Virus record (IMG/VR): IMGVR_UViG_3300024346_000008
Location: 99,935-163,934 of that record
Direction: 5' to 3' (one strand)
DNA length: 64,000 nucleotides
Source: a virus
Below are positions 53,847-63,258 of this stretch, piece by piece. A program made the position numbers and the translations under genes. The stretch's first letter is position 1. Each line of letters starts with the position of its first letter. A model generated the notes under the pieces. The model made no database searches. It was not told where the DNA came from and saw nothing but the letters and a program-made list of their open reading frames with translations.

Positions 53847-54413
53847 TTACCATTTACGGCAGCTCCAGTAGCGTGCACTGGTTCTATCTTTTGCGGTAGC
53901 ACATTTATGTCGTGCCCGAAAACTTTTACGACGAGCAGGATTACTCTTTTTAATTCTCATGTTCGGATCACCAAAATTAACTTTCTTGACATTTCCAGTA
54001 CTTGGGTCTTTCACAAACACTTTGAATTTTTTCACATCGCCCCGCATAGGTTTGCCAATTGATACTTTACGACCATGATATTCTGCTTCCTCAAGAACAT
54101 TTTCGTGTGCTAACATGTATTCTGCAAGACACGCAGAACAATATTCGTCTATTGTATCCATTTCTTCGGCTTCTTTGATAGGAACACAATTAGGAACTTG
54201 TTTCCCATTCTTATCTTTCATACCATATTGTGTGTATCCATCCCAACACGGTGCTTTTTCATTTAGTCCAACAGAATCGTCGGTAAATCTTCCCGTCAAT
54301 GTTTTATGTGGATCTGCTTTTGGATTAGATACGGCATCATATTTATCAAAGTCAGGTTGTGGTGCACTGAAATTATCATTGCCGTATTCATTGAAAAAAT
54401 CTGTATATTTCAT
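53847..54413 (-). CDS. Conserved phage protein with Cys pairs and basic C-terminus
   Basis: A 188-residue protein: an N-terminal KAPCWDGYTQYGMKDKNGKQ with VPNCVP, then EYCSACLAEYM, then YHGRKVSIGKPMRGDVKKFK, VNFGDPNMRIKKSNPARRKS and FRARHKCATAKDRTSARYWS ending CRKW. This C-terminal region recurs in many T4-type phage proteins and looks nucleic-acid-binding. The Cys residues could bind zinc. Unknown role, possibly virion-associated. Confidence 0.72.
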   Translation of the reverse strand: MKYTDFFNEYGNDNFSAPQPDFDKYDAVSNPKADPHKTLTGRFTDDSVGLNEKAPCWDGYTQYGMKDKNGKQVPNCVPIKEAEEMDTIDEYCSACLAEYMLAHENVLEEAEYHGRKVSIGKPMRGDVKKFKVFVKDPSTGNVKKVNFGDPNMRIKKSNPARRKSFRARHKCATAKDRTSARYWSCRKW

Positions 54414-54417
54414 ATGC

Positions 54418-54780
54418 TTATTTCAAAAATTTGAGTTTGTAAATCGTTGAACTAATTAATCCAGAAATTTCATCGACGGTATTATTGAGTTCACCATCTT
54501 GTGGAAGTGTTTGCCGAATTGTATCCACAAATTTTTGCAATCCCATAAAATATTTTACGACTGAATCGTCTTCAAATATCTGCGTTGGCGTGGTATATCC
54601 TTTAATAATACCATATCGTCCTTGTGCCATTTCTGCATAGGAGTCAATTAATTCTATAATATCATCATAATATTCATTTAATGCTTTGTGTGCCGCAAAC
54701 GATGGAGTTTGTAGATGAAAAATATGTGCTTGTGTTCTACTACCCATCAAGGTTGATAAAAACTTAGCAATTTCTTCCAT
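54418..54780 (-). CDS. DUF5856-like helical protein
   Basis: A 120-residue protein with TQAHIFHLQTPSFAAHKALN, EYYDDIIELIDSYAEMAQGR and YGIIKGY. The pattern resembles the short phage family annotated DUF5856, with a ferritin-like helical arrangement (HxxHxxT, HxALNxYY). I see no complete iron site, so storage is not claimed. Function unknown. Confidence 0.68.
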   Translation of the reverse strand: MEEIAKFLSTLMGSRTQAHIFHLQTPSFAAHKALNEYYDDIIELIDSYAEMAQGRYGIIKGYTTPTQIFEDDSVVKYFMGLQKFVDTIRQTLPQDGELNNTVDEISGLISSTIYKLKFLK

Positions 54781-55488
54781 TTATTTTCTCATAACAATAC
54801 TTTTATATTTACTGACCCGTTTAACACCTTCACTTAAGGTGTCGTCGGTTGGCATGGAAGGATCTGCGGGGGCACCTTCACCGTTTCCTATGGTATTTGC
54901 ACTATTCTTTTGATATTGTAAATGACTGTGTACAGAATTCATATAATCTGATGCTTTGGATATTTTATCTTGTACCCACGCTTCCAAATCTTCTCCGTCA
55001 CCAATCATATTATATACTTCTGACGATTGCGTACTTAATTTCATTAATTGTGCCTTCGACATTCCACTTTCATCTCCACTGTCTGGACTATCTGCTGGAG
55101 GAGTGTCACTATCAACAACATTGTCCGGAGCTTCATCAATTCGACCAACAATATTACGCAATGAAGTGTTTGTTTCTGCCACCGAAGCTTTCTTAGTGTT
55201 TAAACTTGCCTTTTGTTTATCTAAATAGATTTGCTTTCGTGTCAATGCATCTGCTTTTGCTGCTGCTCTAGTTTCCGGTGGAGTATCGGTGCCAGATAAA
55301 CTCTTTAATTTTTTATTTGCCGCCGACCAATCATCCTTGGCTGCCAATTTTGCTGCATCTTCCGGCGTTGGAGAGTTATCAACTTCTTCTAAATTTACTT
55401 CGTCTAATTCCATTTCTTCTTGTTCAACTGTCTCTCTTTTTAAAGAGCCGACTGGTCGCAATTCTACTAATCCCATTAAACGTATCAT
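54781..55488 (-). CDS. Unknown acidic protein (MIRL start)
   Basis: About 235 residues from the ATG at 55488, with ribosome site GGAG 8 nt upstream. The frame is open upstream to 55548, but that would overlap the previous gene by 58 nt. The N-terminus is MIRLMGLVELRPVGSLKRE. The middle is very acidic and low-complexity, and the C-terminus helical (AWVQDKISKASDYMNSVHSH). It resembles a flexible, perhaps scaffold-like or packaged protein. No family recognised. Confidence 0.65.
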   Translation of the reverse strand: MIRLMGLVELRPVGSLKRETVEQEEMELDEVNLEEVDNSPTPEDAAKLAAKDDWSAANKKLKSLSGTDTPPETRAAAKADALTRKQIYLDKQKASLNTKKASVAETNTSLRNIVGRIDEAPDNVVDSDTPPADSPDSGDESGMSKAQLMKLSTQSSEVYNMIGDGEDLEAWVQDKISKASDYMNSVHSHLQYQKNSANTIGNGEGAPADPSMPTDDTLSEGVKRVSKYKSIVMRK

Positions 55489-55490
55489 AG

Positions 55491-55772
55491 TTATTCTCCG
55501 CCCTTTAAGGCTATACTGGAAGCTGATGCCCATAGGTATGATTCCCAATCTGCACCGTGTTTTTTCTTAAATTTTGCCACAACTTTTTTATTTTTTTTCA
55601 TTTTGTTGCCGATAGATTTTCGATCTTCTATTTGTGAATCGGTCATTTGTCGGCGAGGAGGAGATTTTCTATTATATGGTTCTGGTACGGACTTTTCATC
55701 CAACGATGCCATTTCTGCAAAGTATTTATGCAACTCTTCTTCAATTATTTCTTCCAATTGACTACGTTTCAT
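55491..55772 (-). CDS. Small conserved phage protein, basic
   Basis: A 93-residue protein: an acidic helical start (QLEEIIEEELHKYFAEMASL) and a basic C-terminal half (KMKKNKKVVAKFKKKHGADW then ESYLWASASSIALKGG). The C-terminal KKHGxDWESYLxAxAxxxA pattern is common in T4-type phage proteins of unknown role. It opens the unit after the terminase stop. Confidence 0.68.
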   Translation of the reverse strand: MKRSQLEEIIEEELHKYFAEMASLDEKSVPEPYNRKSPPRRQMTDSQIEDRKSIGNKMKKNKKVVAKFKKKHGADWESYLWASASSIALKGGE

Positions 55773-55804
55773 AGAAAATCTCCGTAAAATACATACTATC
55801 TCAA

Positions 55805-55815
55805 TATAAATATAA
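55805..55815 (-). promoter_or_regulatory. Promoter-like motif before the portal unit
   Basis: Sense TTATATTTATA, 33 nt upstream of the start at 55772. Confidence 0.55.
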
Positions 55816-55838
55816 ACAAACTTTACATTACATGAATA

Positions 55839-57422
55839 TTATCCAATCAACCATCGAATATCTTCAGTTTCCGAGTTCCCAATTTGTATTTGATAAGGGT
55901 CAACTGGCATATCATTGGGTAGATTACCTCGTTTCATAAATGGAGTGCTGGAATAATCAGTGTGCGTGAGTGCCAATTTGGTTAATTCAATGCCCTGTTG
56001 ACGTAACCGCAGTGCGGTATCACGAACCCACAATCCAATACCCAACGCCATTACTAAGTCGTCATTATATCCACTTAATGCTTCTGCACGGCCGTTTTTC
56101 CAAATAAACGTTTCTAATTCTGCTAATGTTCTGGAAGATCGAATCGTAATTGACGTTTCCCGCATATATTCTTCTAGTTTGGCAATGATTAGTGGTCTGG
56201 TTCGTTGTGAAATGACGAATCCTGCCACCAAATTGCGTTCACTCTTATAGGATTGCTGATGTTCTACGTCAATATACTGCATATCCTTAGACATATAAAA
56301 TAAATTTCTATATCCACGGTCAATTACTTGCTGCACCGAACTCCATCCAATCGAACTGTTGTCTGGAATCAATAATGCGTCATTATATTCTGTTGCCAGC
56401 GATACCATAAGGTTACCAAACTCCTTGGTGGGAATTTTACCCTTATATTCGGCTACTTGAATAGAACGTTCTGCGTCAATGATATGAATGGTGGAATAGT
56501 CCTCACCATCACCTCTTGCAACGTCTGCAGCAGCAATATAGGTTCTACCCGCATCAGGATATTCCCATATCCACAGATTTCCGTCAAACCCTTGCTTAGA
56601 AATGGGTTCTGTCACATAGGTTTTCTTATAAAATTCTAATATTTGTGGGTTGACAACCGTATTACCCGAGAAAATAAAGGATGCATCGTGTTCTTGGGAC
56701 GATTGCATCTCACCCATCATTTCAGTTTGACGGTCACGCCACGCTTGGTCACGTTCTGGATGGACTTTCCAATCTAACAGAATGGGATTGAAACTATTTG
56801 ACTTAGTTTCTGCTTGTTGCCACATTTTATGGAAGAAATTACCCACGCCGTTCGGCGTTGATAGCAATATGGCTTTACCACCCGTAGATAGAGTAGACGA
56901 TGCGGCGGTCCAGATGATATCTGCATCATCGATGAACGCGGCTTCGTCCAGAATCAATAAAGACAGTGCTTCAGAACGACCCGCATCCTTACTACTTGCT
57001 ACAGCCTTAATTTGTGACCCGTTGGCAAATTGTAATGATAATTTGTTATCGGTTGTGCAGGTACCCCGTAACCACACGGGCAAATTTGCGTGCATAAATC
57101 GCACTTTGGTGACAAGATTTTTTGCCGTTTCTTGCTTGGTGGCAATAACAAGGATGTTTTTGTCACGATGGAACAATAATAACCACAGTGCATATCCGGC
57201 CACCAATGTAGAAATACCAATCTGTCTACCTTTTAAGACAATATTATTATCGTGCTCGTCGAAATCACGAATGGCATCTTTCTGATACTTGTATAACTCA
57301 AATAATACCTTTCCCCGAATGGGATGTTGGATATATGAGTATTTACTGAGAAAGTATTCTGGACTTACCGCACATTTTTTGTATTCTTGTTTGATAAGGT
57401 CTTTTAAATTTGGTTGCGTCAT
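55839..57422 (-). CDS. gp17: Terminase large subunit, T4 gp17-like
   Basis: A 527-residue packaging motor (T4 gp17 is 610). The ATPase has Walker A-like LKGRQIGIST at 63-72, Walker B LLILDEAAF at 155-163, and the coupling motif STPNG at 188-192. The RNase-H-like nuclease has AAADVARGDGEDYS at 297-310 (Asp300), LLIPDNSSIG near 350-359 (Asp354) and DDL at 454-456. It pumps DNA through the portal and cuts concatemers. No small terminase subunit is evident in the window. Confidence 0.95.
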   Translation of the reverse strand: MTQPNLKDLIKQEYKKCAVSPEYFLSKYSYIQHPIRGKVLFELYKYQKDAIRDFDEHDNNIVLKGRQIGISTLVAGYALWLLLFHRDKNILVIATKQETAKNLVTKVRFMHANLPVWLRGTCTTDNKLSLQFANGSQIKAVASSKDAGRSEALSLLILDEAAFIDDADIIWTAASSTLSTGGKAILLSTPNGVGNFFHKMWQQAETKSNSFNPILLDWKVHPERDQAWRDRQTEMMGEMQSSQEHDASFIFSGNTVVNPQILEFYKKTYVTEPISKQGFDGNLWIWEYPDAGRTYIAAADVARGDGEDYSTIHIIDAERSIQVAEYKGKIPTKEFGNLMVSLATEYNDALLIPDNSSIGWSSVQQVIDRGYRNLFYMSKDMQYIDVEHQQSYKSERNLVAGFVISQRTRPLIIAKLEEYMRETSITIRSSRTLAELETFIWKNGRAEALSGYNDDLVMALGIGLWVRDTALRLRQQGIELTKLALTHTDYSSTPFMKRGNLPNDMPVDPYQIQIGNSETEDIRWLIG

Positions 57423-57428
57423 AACTGG

Positions 57429-58118
57429 TTACCGTTTAAGTTCTGCTCCAGCAACTACGCCCAATACAAACGCAGTGACTCCGACCACCGTTCTACTTGG
57501 CTTTGGGATAAATCCAAACATTTTATTTGGATTTGGTGCGGGATTTGGCAGAGTACGTAATAAATGTTGTAAACTATCCGCTCGAGTGGAAGAAAGCGTC
57601 ACGGCACGTTGTAATAATAGTGATTGCGCATCTTTTTGAGCAATTATCGATGATTGGTCTACAATAGTTGAATCTGCTACTACTACTTGTTTCTTAAGAT
57701 TGCCAATAATACTATCCTTGTATACTACTACCAACGATGTGTCCATAATTAAATTATTGAGGAGACTTGCTTGGTTTTCTAATTCAGTTAGATTGGTCTG
57801 TAACGCATTTTTCTGCGTAGTCCGAAATCCAATACTAATTGTAAGTTTTTTCACAATTTCATTTTTCTGTGCGTTTTCATCTTGGAGTTTTTGCACTTCG
57901 TTCTTTAATGAATCAGCAAATGTTACCGTTTTTTGTGCATTATTTTTAAATTCTGCGTATTCCACATTAAATTTTTCTAATTTACTGTTGCCGTCAGACT
58001 TACCCAACATAAACGAGATAATAAATATAGCGCCACCAACAATGGCAAGTCTACCCACAGAAGTTAACGCAGTAAATTCTTTACCAAAATTAAGTAATGA
58101 CGCCAATATTTTATCCAT
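57429..58118 (-). CDS. Membrane-anchored coiled-coil protein
   Basis: A 229-residue protein with one N-terminal transmembrane segment (LAIVGGAIFIISFMLG, about residues 25-40), a long coiled coil (residues 50-190) and a hydrophobic C-terminal segment (VVGVTAFVLGVVAGAEL). This layout could be an inner-membrane spanin-like lysis protein or a structural membrane protein. I cannot decide. Excellent ribosome site (CAGGAG). Genes around it are packaging genes, not an obvious lysis cassette. Confidence 0.72.
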   Translation of the reverse strand: MDKILASLLNFGKEFTALTSVGRLAIVGGAIFIISFMLGKSDGNSKLEKFNVEYAEFKNNAQKTVTFADSLKNEVQKLQDENAQKNEIVKKLTISIGFRTTQKNALQTNLTELENQASLLNNLIMDTSLVVVYKDSIIGNLKKQVVVADSTIVDQSSIIAQKDAQSLLLQRAVTLSSTRADSLQHLLRTLPNPAPNPNKMFGFIPKPSRTVVGVTAFVLGVVAGAELKR

Positions 58119-58119
58119 A

Positions 58120-58692
58120 TTACTCTCCTGTTTCTACTTCCGTCAGAAATCCATTTAATTCTTCGATATCTTTCATAATATCCGCCTTTACTTTATCAAT
58201 ATCTACATGCCACTTTTCAATCATTAATATACGAGTGTCATCGGCATGGATAACTTCTGGTGCTGTTACGGTGTCATATAAATTTTGTAATTCGGCAATT
58301 CTATCTTTAAGTGACGCAATATAATTTTCTTTCATTTTGCGTTCTTCATATTCCTCCCATGTGCCCAATCGACGCATTTCAGTTTCTTCCTTGATAACAC
58401 AGTCCATGCACTTGCCACGAAGTCCCCAAAATTTAATGTCAAACCGATGCCCCATTGCCTTGTCACATTGTGGACAAAACCACGGCGTTTTTGCTCCATC
58501 CAGTTTCGTAACGGTTTGTTTAATACCATTTTTCATGACCCACTTTTTATCGTTTAAGTCGGTCCACGTATCACCTTCTTGTCGAATGGGTTCCAAGCCC
58601 GGACGCCATCCTACGACAATTTGTTCGCTATTCTTTTTTAATACTTCATTAATTTTTCTACGAGCATTATTAATTGCTTCATGTTCTGCCAT
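58120..58692 (-). CDS. Zinc-binding-like helical protein
   Basis: A 190-residue protein. The start is basic and helical (NNARRKINEVLKKNSEQIVV). A central segment has CPQC and CMDC pairs separated by 20 residues (WFCPQCDKAMGHRFD, then LRGKCMDCV), suggesting a zinc ribbon. The C-terminal half is coiled-coil. It resembles an unnamed T4-type phage protein found beside terminase. Good ribosome site (AAGAGG). Confidence 0.72.
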   Translation of the reverse strand: MAEHEAINNARRKINEVLKKNSEQIVVGWRPGLEPIRQEGDTWTDLNDKKWVMKNGIKQTVTKLDGAKTPWFCPQCDKAMGHRFDIKFWGLRGKCMDCVIKEETEMRRLGTWEEYEERKMKENYIASLKDRIAELQNLYDTVTAPEVIHADDTRILMIEKWHVDIDKVKADIMKDIEELNGFLTEVETGE

Positions 58693-58706
58693 AACCGCCT
58701 CTTGAG

Positions 58707-61700
58707 TTAATCTGTTCTGTTTTTAGGAATACCCGCACGATTGGATATTCCACGCATGTGTTGACGAATAACACCCATTGCTACTTTATGAGCTGGATGT
58801 AATCTGTCATAATCCATTGCGGTATCAATCTTAATTTGATTGCCCGTTTCTGGATTTGTAATTTTCATTTGTAATATTTTTTTAAAGAGATCTTTTTTGC
58901 CACCCTTTGGTTTGTCTTTTGGTGCATCTGCAGATGTTGTTGGTACCGATCCGACCATTGGTGCCCCATACTGTAACACTTTTACGGGCATCGTGTGTCG
59001 TAATGCTGCTAACGCAGACAATCGTGTGTTACCACCCAATAAATAATATCCATTAGAGTGTTTTATCACAATTGGCTCCGGTAATTTTTCCTGTTGTTTT
59101 ATTGCCGTCAATATACCCTTTACATCTTTTTTATATTCTGTACCAATTTTTTTAAGAACTTCCTTTGGATTTTTACTAGATAATACTTCTGGAACTTCAC
59201 TATTTGATAGTTGCTCCAACTCGTCTTTTGTCAAGACTTCACTGGGTGCTGCCAAAATTAATTTCTTTAATTCTTCTGCAGAATCAGCCATGTCAGGAAA
59301 CGATTCAATAGTTCGTTCGTTTTTAAAATATTCACCAACTTCGTTGTCTAATTCATCCTTAGTATAATCTCGTACATATACATAGACCTTTAATTTTTCA
59401 GACTTAGTATTTTCGGTTAGTATGGATTCATTTGCATTCATTGCATCTTGTACCATTTTTTCTGCTGCTTTTCTAACCGGCTCGTTCTCTGGATATTTTA
59501 AGGCCGTTGCCACTAAGATATCACGATTAGTTTTTGGATTACGAACCTTGTTACCCAATACGGATTTTGCGCGACCAATTGCTGTTGCATCGGGTTTTTT
59601 CTTTCCCCGCTTTTTTGTTGCTGGTTCTTCTTGACTTGCGTGCATATCCGTCAACTTGCGTGCTTCTTCTGCGTCGGTTGTTGTTTTAATAATTTTCTTA
59701 AATATTTTTGGATCAAACTTACCATACACTTTCGTAAAGATTTCTTGTTTTGCTCTATCGGTAATATTTGGGTCACCCATAATAGCACGTAGTTGAGTTC
59801 CACTGATATTTTTCCCATCGATATCTAATTTCATCTCTGGTGCTACGATAAAATATCCTTTGTCTTTATATCCTTTGTGCTCCCCATCTGGTACATCATC
59901 AAAATTACGGAAGTACTTTCCACCGCCCAATCGATCAGCATCTTTTTGACTGACTGCCGTCACATACGAAGTTTCAGGAGGAAGTTTATCTAAAATTTCT
60001 ACTGGTGCATATGGATTTCTAACCTGCACCACCATCTCGTCGGGAATGTCAAACATACGAGTCATAATATCTTTCTTTTCCTTAAATCCAAATGGAGATT
60101 TAATAGGATCTGTCACATTACTGGACGCAATGTATACATTTTCTTTACCAAACTTCTTCACCATTGCTTCATAAATACTATAATGACCCGCATGAAATGG
60201 TTGAAAACGACCAGTGAATATTGCCACCGTGCGTTTTGGTACAGACGGTTCAGTTGGTGTTGATGGTTCCATTGAGGTAGGTGAAGTCGTTTCACCCGGC
60301 AAATTATATGTTGCTTCATATTCTTTTTTAGCCACTCGATAATATCCTTCACCATCTTTCACCAAATAGTCACCGGGCTTTAATACCATTTGTTCTCCCC
60401 ACGGTGCGGTGAAGGTTACTTCATCTTTGCCTGTATATCGTGCCACTTGTCTTGGAGATTGTTCTGGGATTACGGTACCGTCATCTTGTTTAGCATATAA
60501 CTTCTCAAATTTTGCTGCTTTTACTACATATTTTTCTCCGCTGGGACCGGACATAATAATATCACCTGGCGCTGCGGTATTTTCTGTTTCTTTGCCGTCT
60601 GCTGTAATGGTTACCACCTTCATCTCAGATGTAGCGGTGGCAAACGTCATCGGTTCCATGTCTTCTAAGGCAGAACTATCTTCAACTTCCCCGTGATTAG
60701 AATATTTTACAGGTTTCTTTGTAACGGGTTTAAATTGTAATTTATCGGTAACAGATTTAATATCCGTTGGTTCTTCTGGTTCCTCTGATTCCGGTGGAGT
60801 CATACCAAACTTAAAGGTACCGGTAATTTGATTGATGGGCGCAAACTGTCCGGTGAACTTATATGGTTTCCCGTTGTAAATAAATACGACACCTTCGGAT
60901 GGGACTATATTATCTATGCCCATTGCTTCCAATCGTTCTAATTCCCGCTGTAGTTTACCAATTTTATCAGGTTGATTACTATCACGAATGGCTTTAATTG
61001 CTTCTAAGACATCTCGTTTTAATTGATTACTTGCTTCTGGGTTATTAACGGATAGAAAGTTGGTAACTCGACGCAAAGAATCTGTTCCTGCCTGTAAAAA
61101 TGTCATTTCGATAGGATTGATCATTTTCTTTTGTGCAGCAGCCAATGATTCTTTTTCATATTGCCTAAACCATTTCTTGGTTTCATCGTTTTCTATATTT
61201 TTTACACCAAACTTCTTGTCACCATCTGCCCACCGACGAACTAACCCATCAAACTCATCTTCGGATAACTCCATACCCGTTCGTTCCATTTCTTTTTGAA
61301 TTTCCTGTTCCCACCATGCACGACGATAGTCTGCCAATGTTGAATTTTCGTCCAATCCAAACTCTTGTGCAGTCCGATCCAATCGTCCATTATATTGTTC
61401 TGCCTTTTGTTGATATCGTTCTGTTTCCGCATCACTAAAGGCAATTGTTTTTGGTCCGCTAATACCAAACGTTTGTTGTTTATCTGCCCCAACTGCAGTC
61501 ACCGCATCGGCAAATTCCTTGCCATCAGTATTAGAACGTCCAATTTCATTACCATCTTCGTCATATTCAATGGTGCCATGCATGACCAACACACTTTTTC
61601 CATACGGGATAACATTTTGGGTGTCGGGGAGGATAACTTCTAAGCTCATGAACTTTGAACCGTCTCCGAACATTTGCTGGCGTTGCTCCGGTGTCAATTT

Positions 61701-63233
61701 TTCTACTGCTGCTTGTAAATCTTCTGCTGCCCCAGTAAATGCCTTTTCAATATTGCCACGACCTGCAAACATATTCCGAATACCTGCGGTGTCCAGTGCG
61801 TTTTTTCCACGATTTTTTACCTGTCCTTTATTACGAGCAAATACAATCTGGCCGTCACGTATTGAGAAGGCAATGTTCTGACCGTCTAGTTTTTCGGTGA
61901 CCGGCGCTTCTTGATCCAATCCACCGAGTAACCCACGGTCAATCATTTCCTTCATATCTTTGAAGGTAAGTTCTTCATCTTCAAATGGATGTGCAAGGTG
62001 TCCTGCTGCACCGCCTTCCATAAGATATCTGCCCGTTTCATTCCAGCACTTATGACATACAAATGGGTGTTTGCCACCGTCGTTTGCATTCCACGCCCAT
62101 CCGCAGACTCGACATTTAATTGTATTTTCTGAAATATAGATGCTATTATCTACCTTACCGTAATCACGAAGGAGAATGCCCGCAATAATGTTGGCGTTAT
62201 TTTCAATACGTGACCCCGTGGCGCCATCAATTTCGGGATTTGTAATATATCCCATCTCATTTTGCTTTTGATGTGCCATTTCGTGCGCAACGGTTCGTAA
62301 AATATCGGCAAGTAATCTATCTTCGACAACCACAAAGATTTGATTAGAAATTACATCATATTTGCCCAAACTTGTTAGGCTATCGTCTGCTGGCATCAAT
62401 GAAACAACGGGAGTTTGTTGTAAATTTAATCGAACTGCGGCATATGTAACAAATTGTTGTACATCCATTGCAATGCCGTCCGGAGAATAGCATTCTTTCA
62501 CTTTATCTCGCCCGTGGTCTTTCTTTGCAAGCTTCCATGACCCGCCATGTGGGCCCTTTGGATGATGTACGTCATGATTTTTCATTTTACTCTTGCCATG
62601 TTTCTTAACTGCCTTACGACGGTCGCGGTTGCGCGCAACTCTATCGTGAACGGTATCCTTTAAATACTTGCTTACCTTTTTAGGATGCCGTTTATAATAT
62701 CGTCTAACACGCTCGGTACTACTATCTGCTTCATCAACGGTATCAGTTGCCTCGTACTCATCGTCGTCACGGTGCATGCCCGATTCATCGTCGGCATACT
62801 TTAATAATAAGGGTTTTTTAAGGATGGGCAAGTTGCTATTATATGCACCCACCAACCCCGATAGCGGATAATCTATACCTTCCCCTACCTCACCCTCCGA
62901 TAACCCCGTAGAGGTCAAACTGGGGTCCGCTAGACCCCTATCCGATGACACTGCGTAGGTCATCAACATAGGATAATGGTGAGCACCGTATTTAAATGCT
63001 ATTTTACATTTATCACGAATTGTTGCCACGCTATCCGTTGGGGATATAGTATACGATTCATCTAATTTCATAGATAAAATTAAATTATTATAATTCTTGT
63101 GCAATTCGGTTAGTGCTTTAGCTGCCACAAATTTAATATCCGTGGATACTTCGTGTTGTAATGTATACCGAAGTGCGGCACAACGTTGTGCATTATCTAT
63201 TGGCAATAAAAGGTTTTTATGTAAAATGTCCAC
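58707..63233 (-). CDS. 1508-residue multidomain protein: HExxH, zinc ribbon, ligase-like, HxGH nucleotidyltransferase, ParB-like
   Basis: GTG start at 63233 (ribosome site GGGAG). Domains: an N-terminal part with a His-rich NHDVHHPKGPHGGSWK (219-234); a metallopeptidase-like region with HEMAH at 317-321; a zinc ribbon (Cys374, 377, 393, 396); a ligase-superfamily-like domain with KLDG at 448-451 (candidate adenylated Lys448), SLEVILP at 530-536 and EGVVF at 780-784 with a following KPYKFTG; a cytidylyl/adenylyltransferase with GRFQPFHAGH at 1008-1017 and ISGTQLR at 1143-1149; and a ParB-like GGNTRLSAL at 1400-1408. Two related 40-residue segments (about 1229 and 1457) end NPxT-containing units. 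The ligase-like part resembles the DUF6267 type of T4-like phages. The combined function is unknown. Confidence 0.85.
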   Translation of the reverse strand: MDILHKNLLLPIDNAQRCAALRYTLQHEVSTDIKFVAAKALTELHKNYNNLILSMKLDESYTISPTDSVATIRDKCKIAFKYGAHHYPMLMTYAVSSDRGLADPSLTSTGLSEGEVGEGIDYPLSGLVGAYNSNLPILKKPLLLKYADDESGMHRDDDEYEATDTVDEADSSTERVRRYYKRHPKKVSKYLKDTVHDRVARNRDRRKAVKKHGKSKMKNHDVHHPKGPHGGSWKLAKKDHGRDKVKECYSPDGIAMDVQQFVTYAAVRLNLQQTPVVSLMPADDSLTSLGKYDVISNQIFVVVEDRLLADILRTVAHEMAHQKQNEMGYITNPEIDGATGSRIENNANIIAGILLRDYGKVDNSIYISENTIKCRVCGWAWNANDGGKHPFVCHKCWNETGRYLMEGGAAGHLAHPFEDEELTFKDMKEMIDRGLLGGLDQEAPVTEKLDGQNIAFSIRDGQIVFARNKGQVKNRGKNALDTAGIRNMFAGRGNIEKAFTGAAEDLQAAVEKLTPEQRQQMFGDGSKFMSLEVILPDTQNVIPYGKSVLVMHGTIEYDEDGNEIGRSNTDGKEFADAVTAVGADKQQTFGISGPKTIAFSDAETERYQQKAEQYNGRLDRTAQEFGLDENSTLADYRRAWWEQEIQKEMERTGMELSEDEFDGLVRRWADGDKKFGVKNIENDETKKWFRQYEKESLAAAQKKMINPIEMTFLQAGTDSLRRVTNFLSVNNPEASNQLKRDVLEAIKAIRDSNQPDKIGKLQRELERLEAMGIDNIVPSEGVVFIYNGKPYKFTGQFAPINQITGTFKFGMTPPESEEPEEPTDIKSVTDKLQFKPVTKKPVKYSNHGEVEDSSALEDMEPMTFATATSEMKVVTITADGKETENTAAPGDIIMSGPSGEKYVVKAAKFEKLYAKQDDGTVIPEQSPRQVARYTGKDEVTFTAPWGEQMVLKPGDYLVKDGEGYYRVAKKEYEATYNLPGETTSPTSMEPSTPTEPSVPKRTVAIFTGRFQPFHAGHYSIYEAMVKKFGKENVYIASSNVTDPIKSPFGFKEKKDIMTRMFDIPDEMVVQVRNPYAPVEILDKLPPETSYVTAVSQKDADRLGGGKYFRNFDDVPDGEHKGYKDKGYFIVAPEMKLDIDGKNISGTQLRAIMGDPNITDRAKQEIFTKVYGKFDPKIFKKIIKTTTDAEEARKLTDMHASQEEPATKKRGKKKPDATAIGRAKSVLGNKVRNPKTNRDILVATALKYPENEPVRKAAEKMVQDAMNANESILTENTKSEKLKVYVYVRDYTKDELDNEVGEYFKNERTIESFPDMADSAEELKKLILAAPSEVLTKDELEQLSNSEVPEVLSSKNPKEVLKKIGTEYKKDVKGILTAIKQQEKLPEPIVIKHSNGYYLLGGNTRLSALAALRHTMPVKVLQYGAPMVGSVPTTSADAPKDKPKGGKKDLFKKILQMKITNPETGNQIKIDTAMDYDRLHPAHKVAMGVIRQHMRGISNRAGIPKNRTD

Positions 63234-63258
63234 AAATTCTCCCAGTTAATCTTATTCT

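Noticed and set aside
57429-58118. Call of the membrane coiled-coil protein as an inner-membrane spanin
   Set aside because: The N-terminal membrane anchor and coiled coil fit, but there is no partner outer-membrane spanin, holin or endolysin nearby, and the second hydrophobic segment is atypical. Left as a membrane protein of unknown role.
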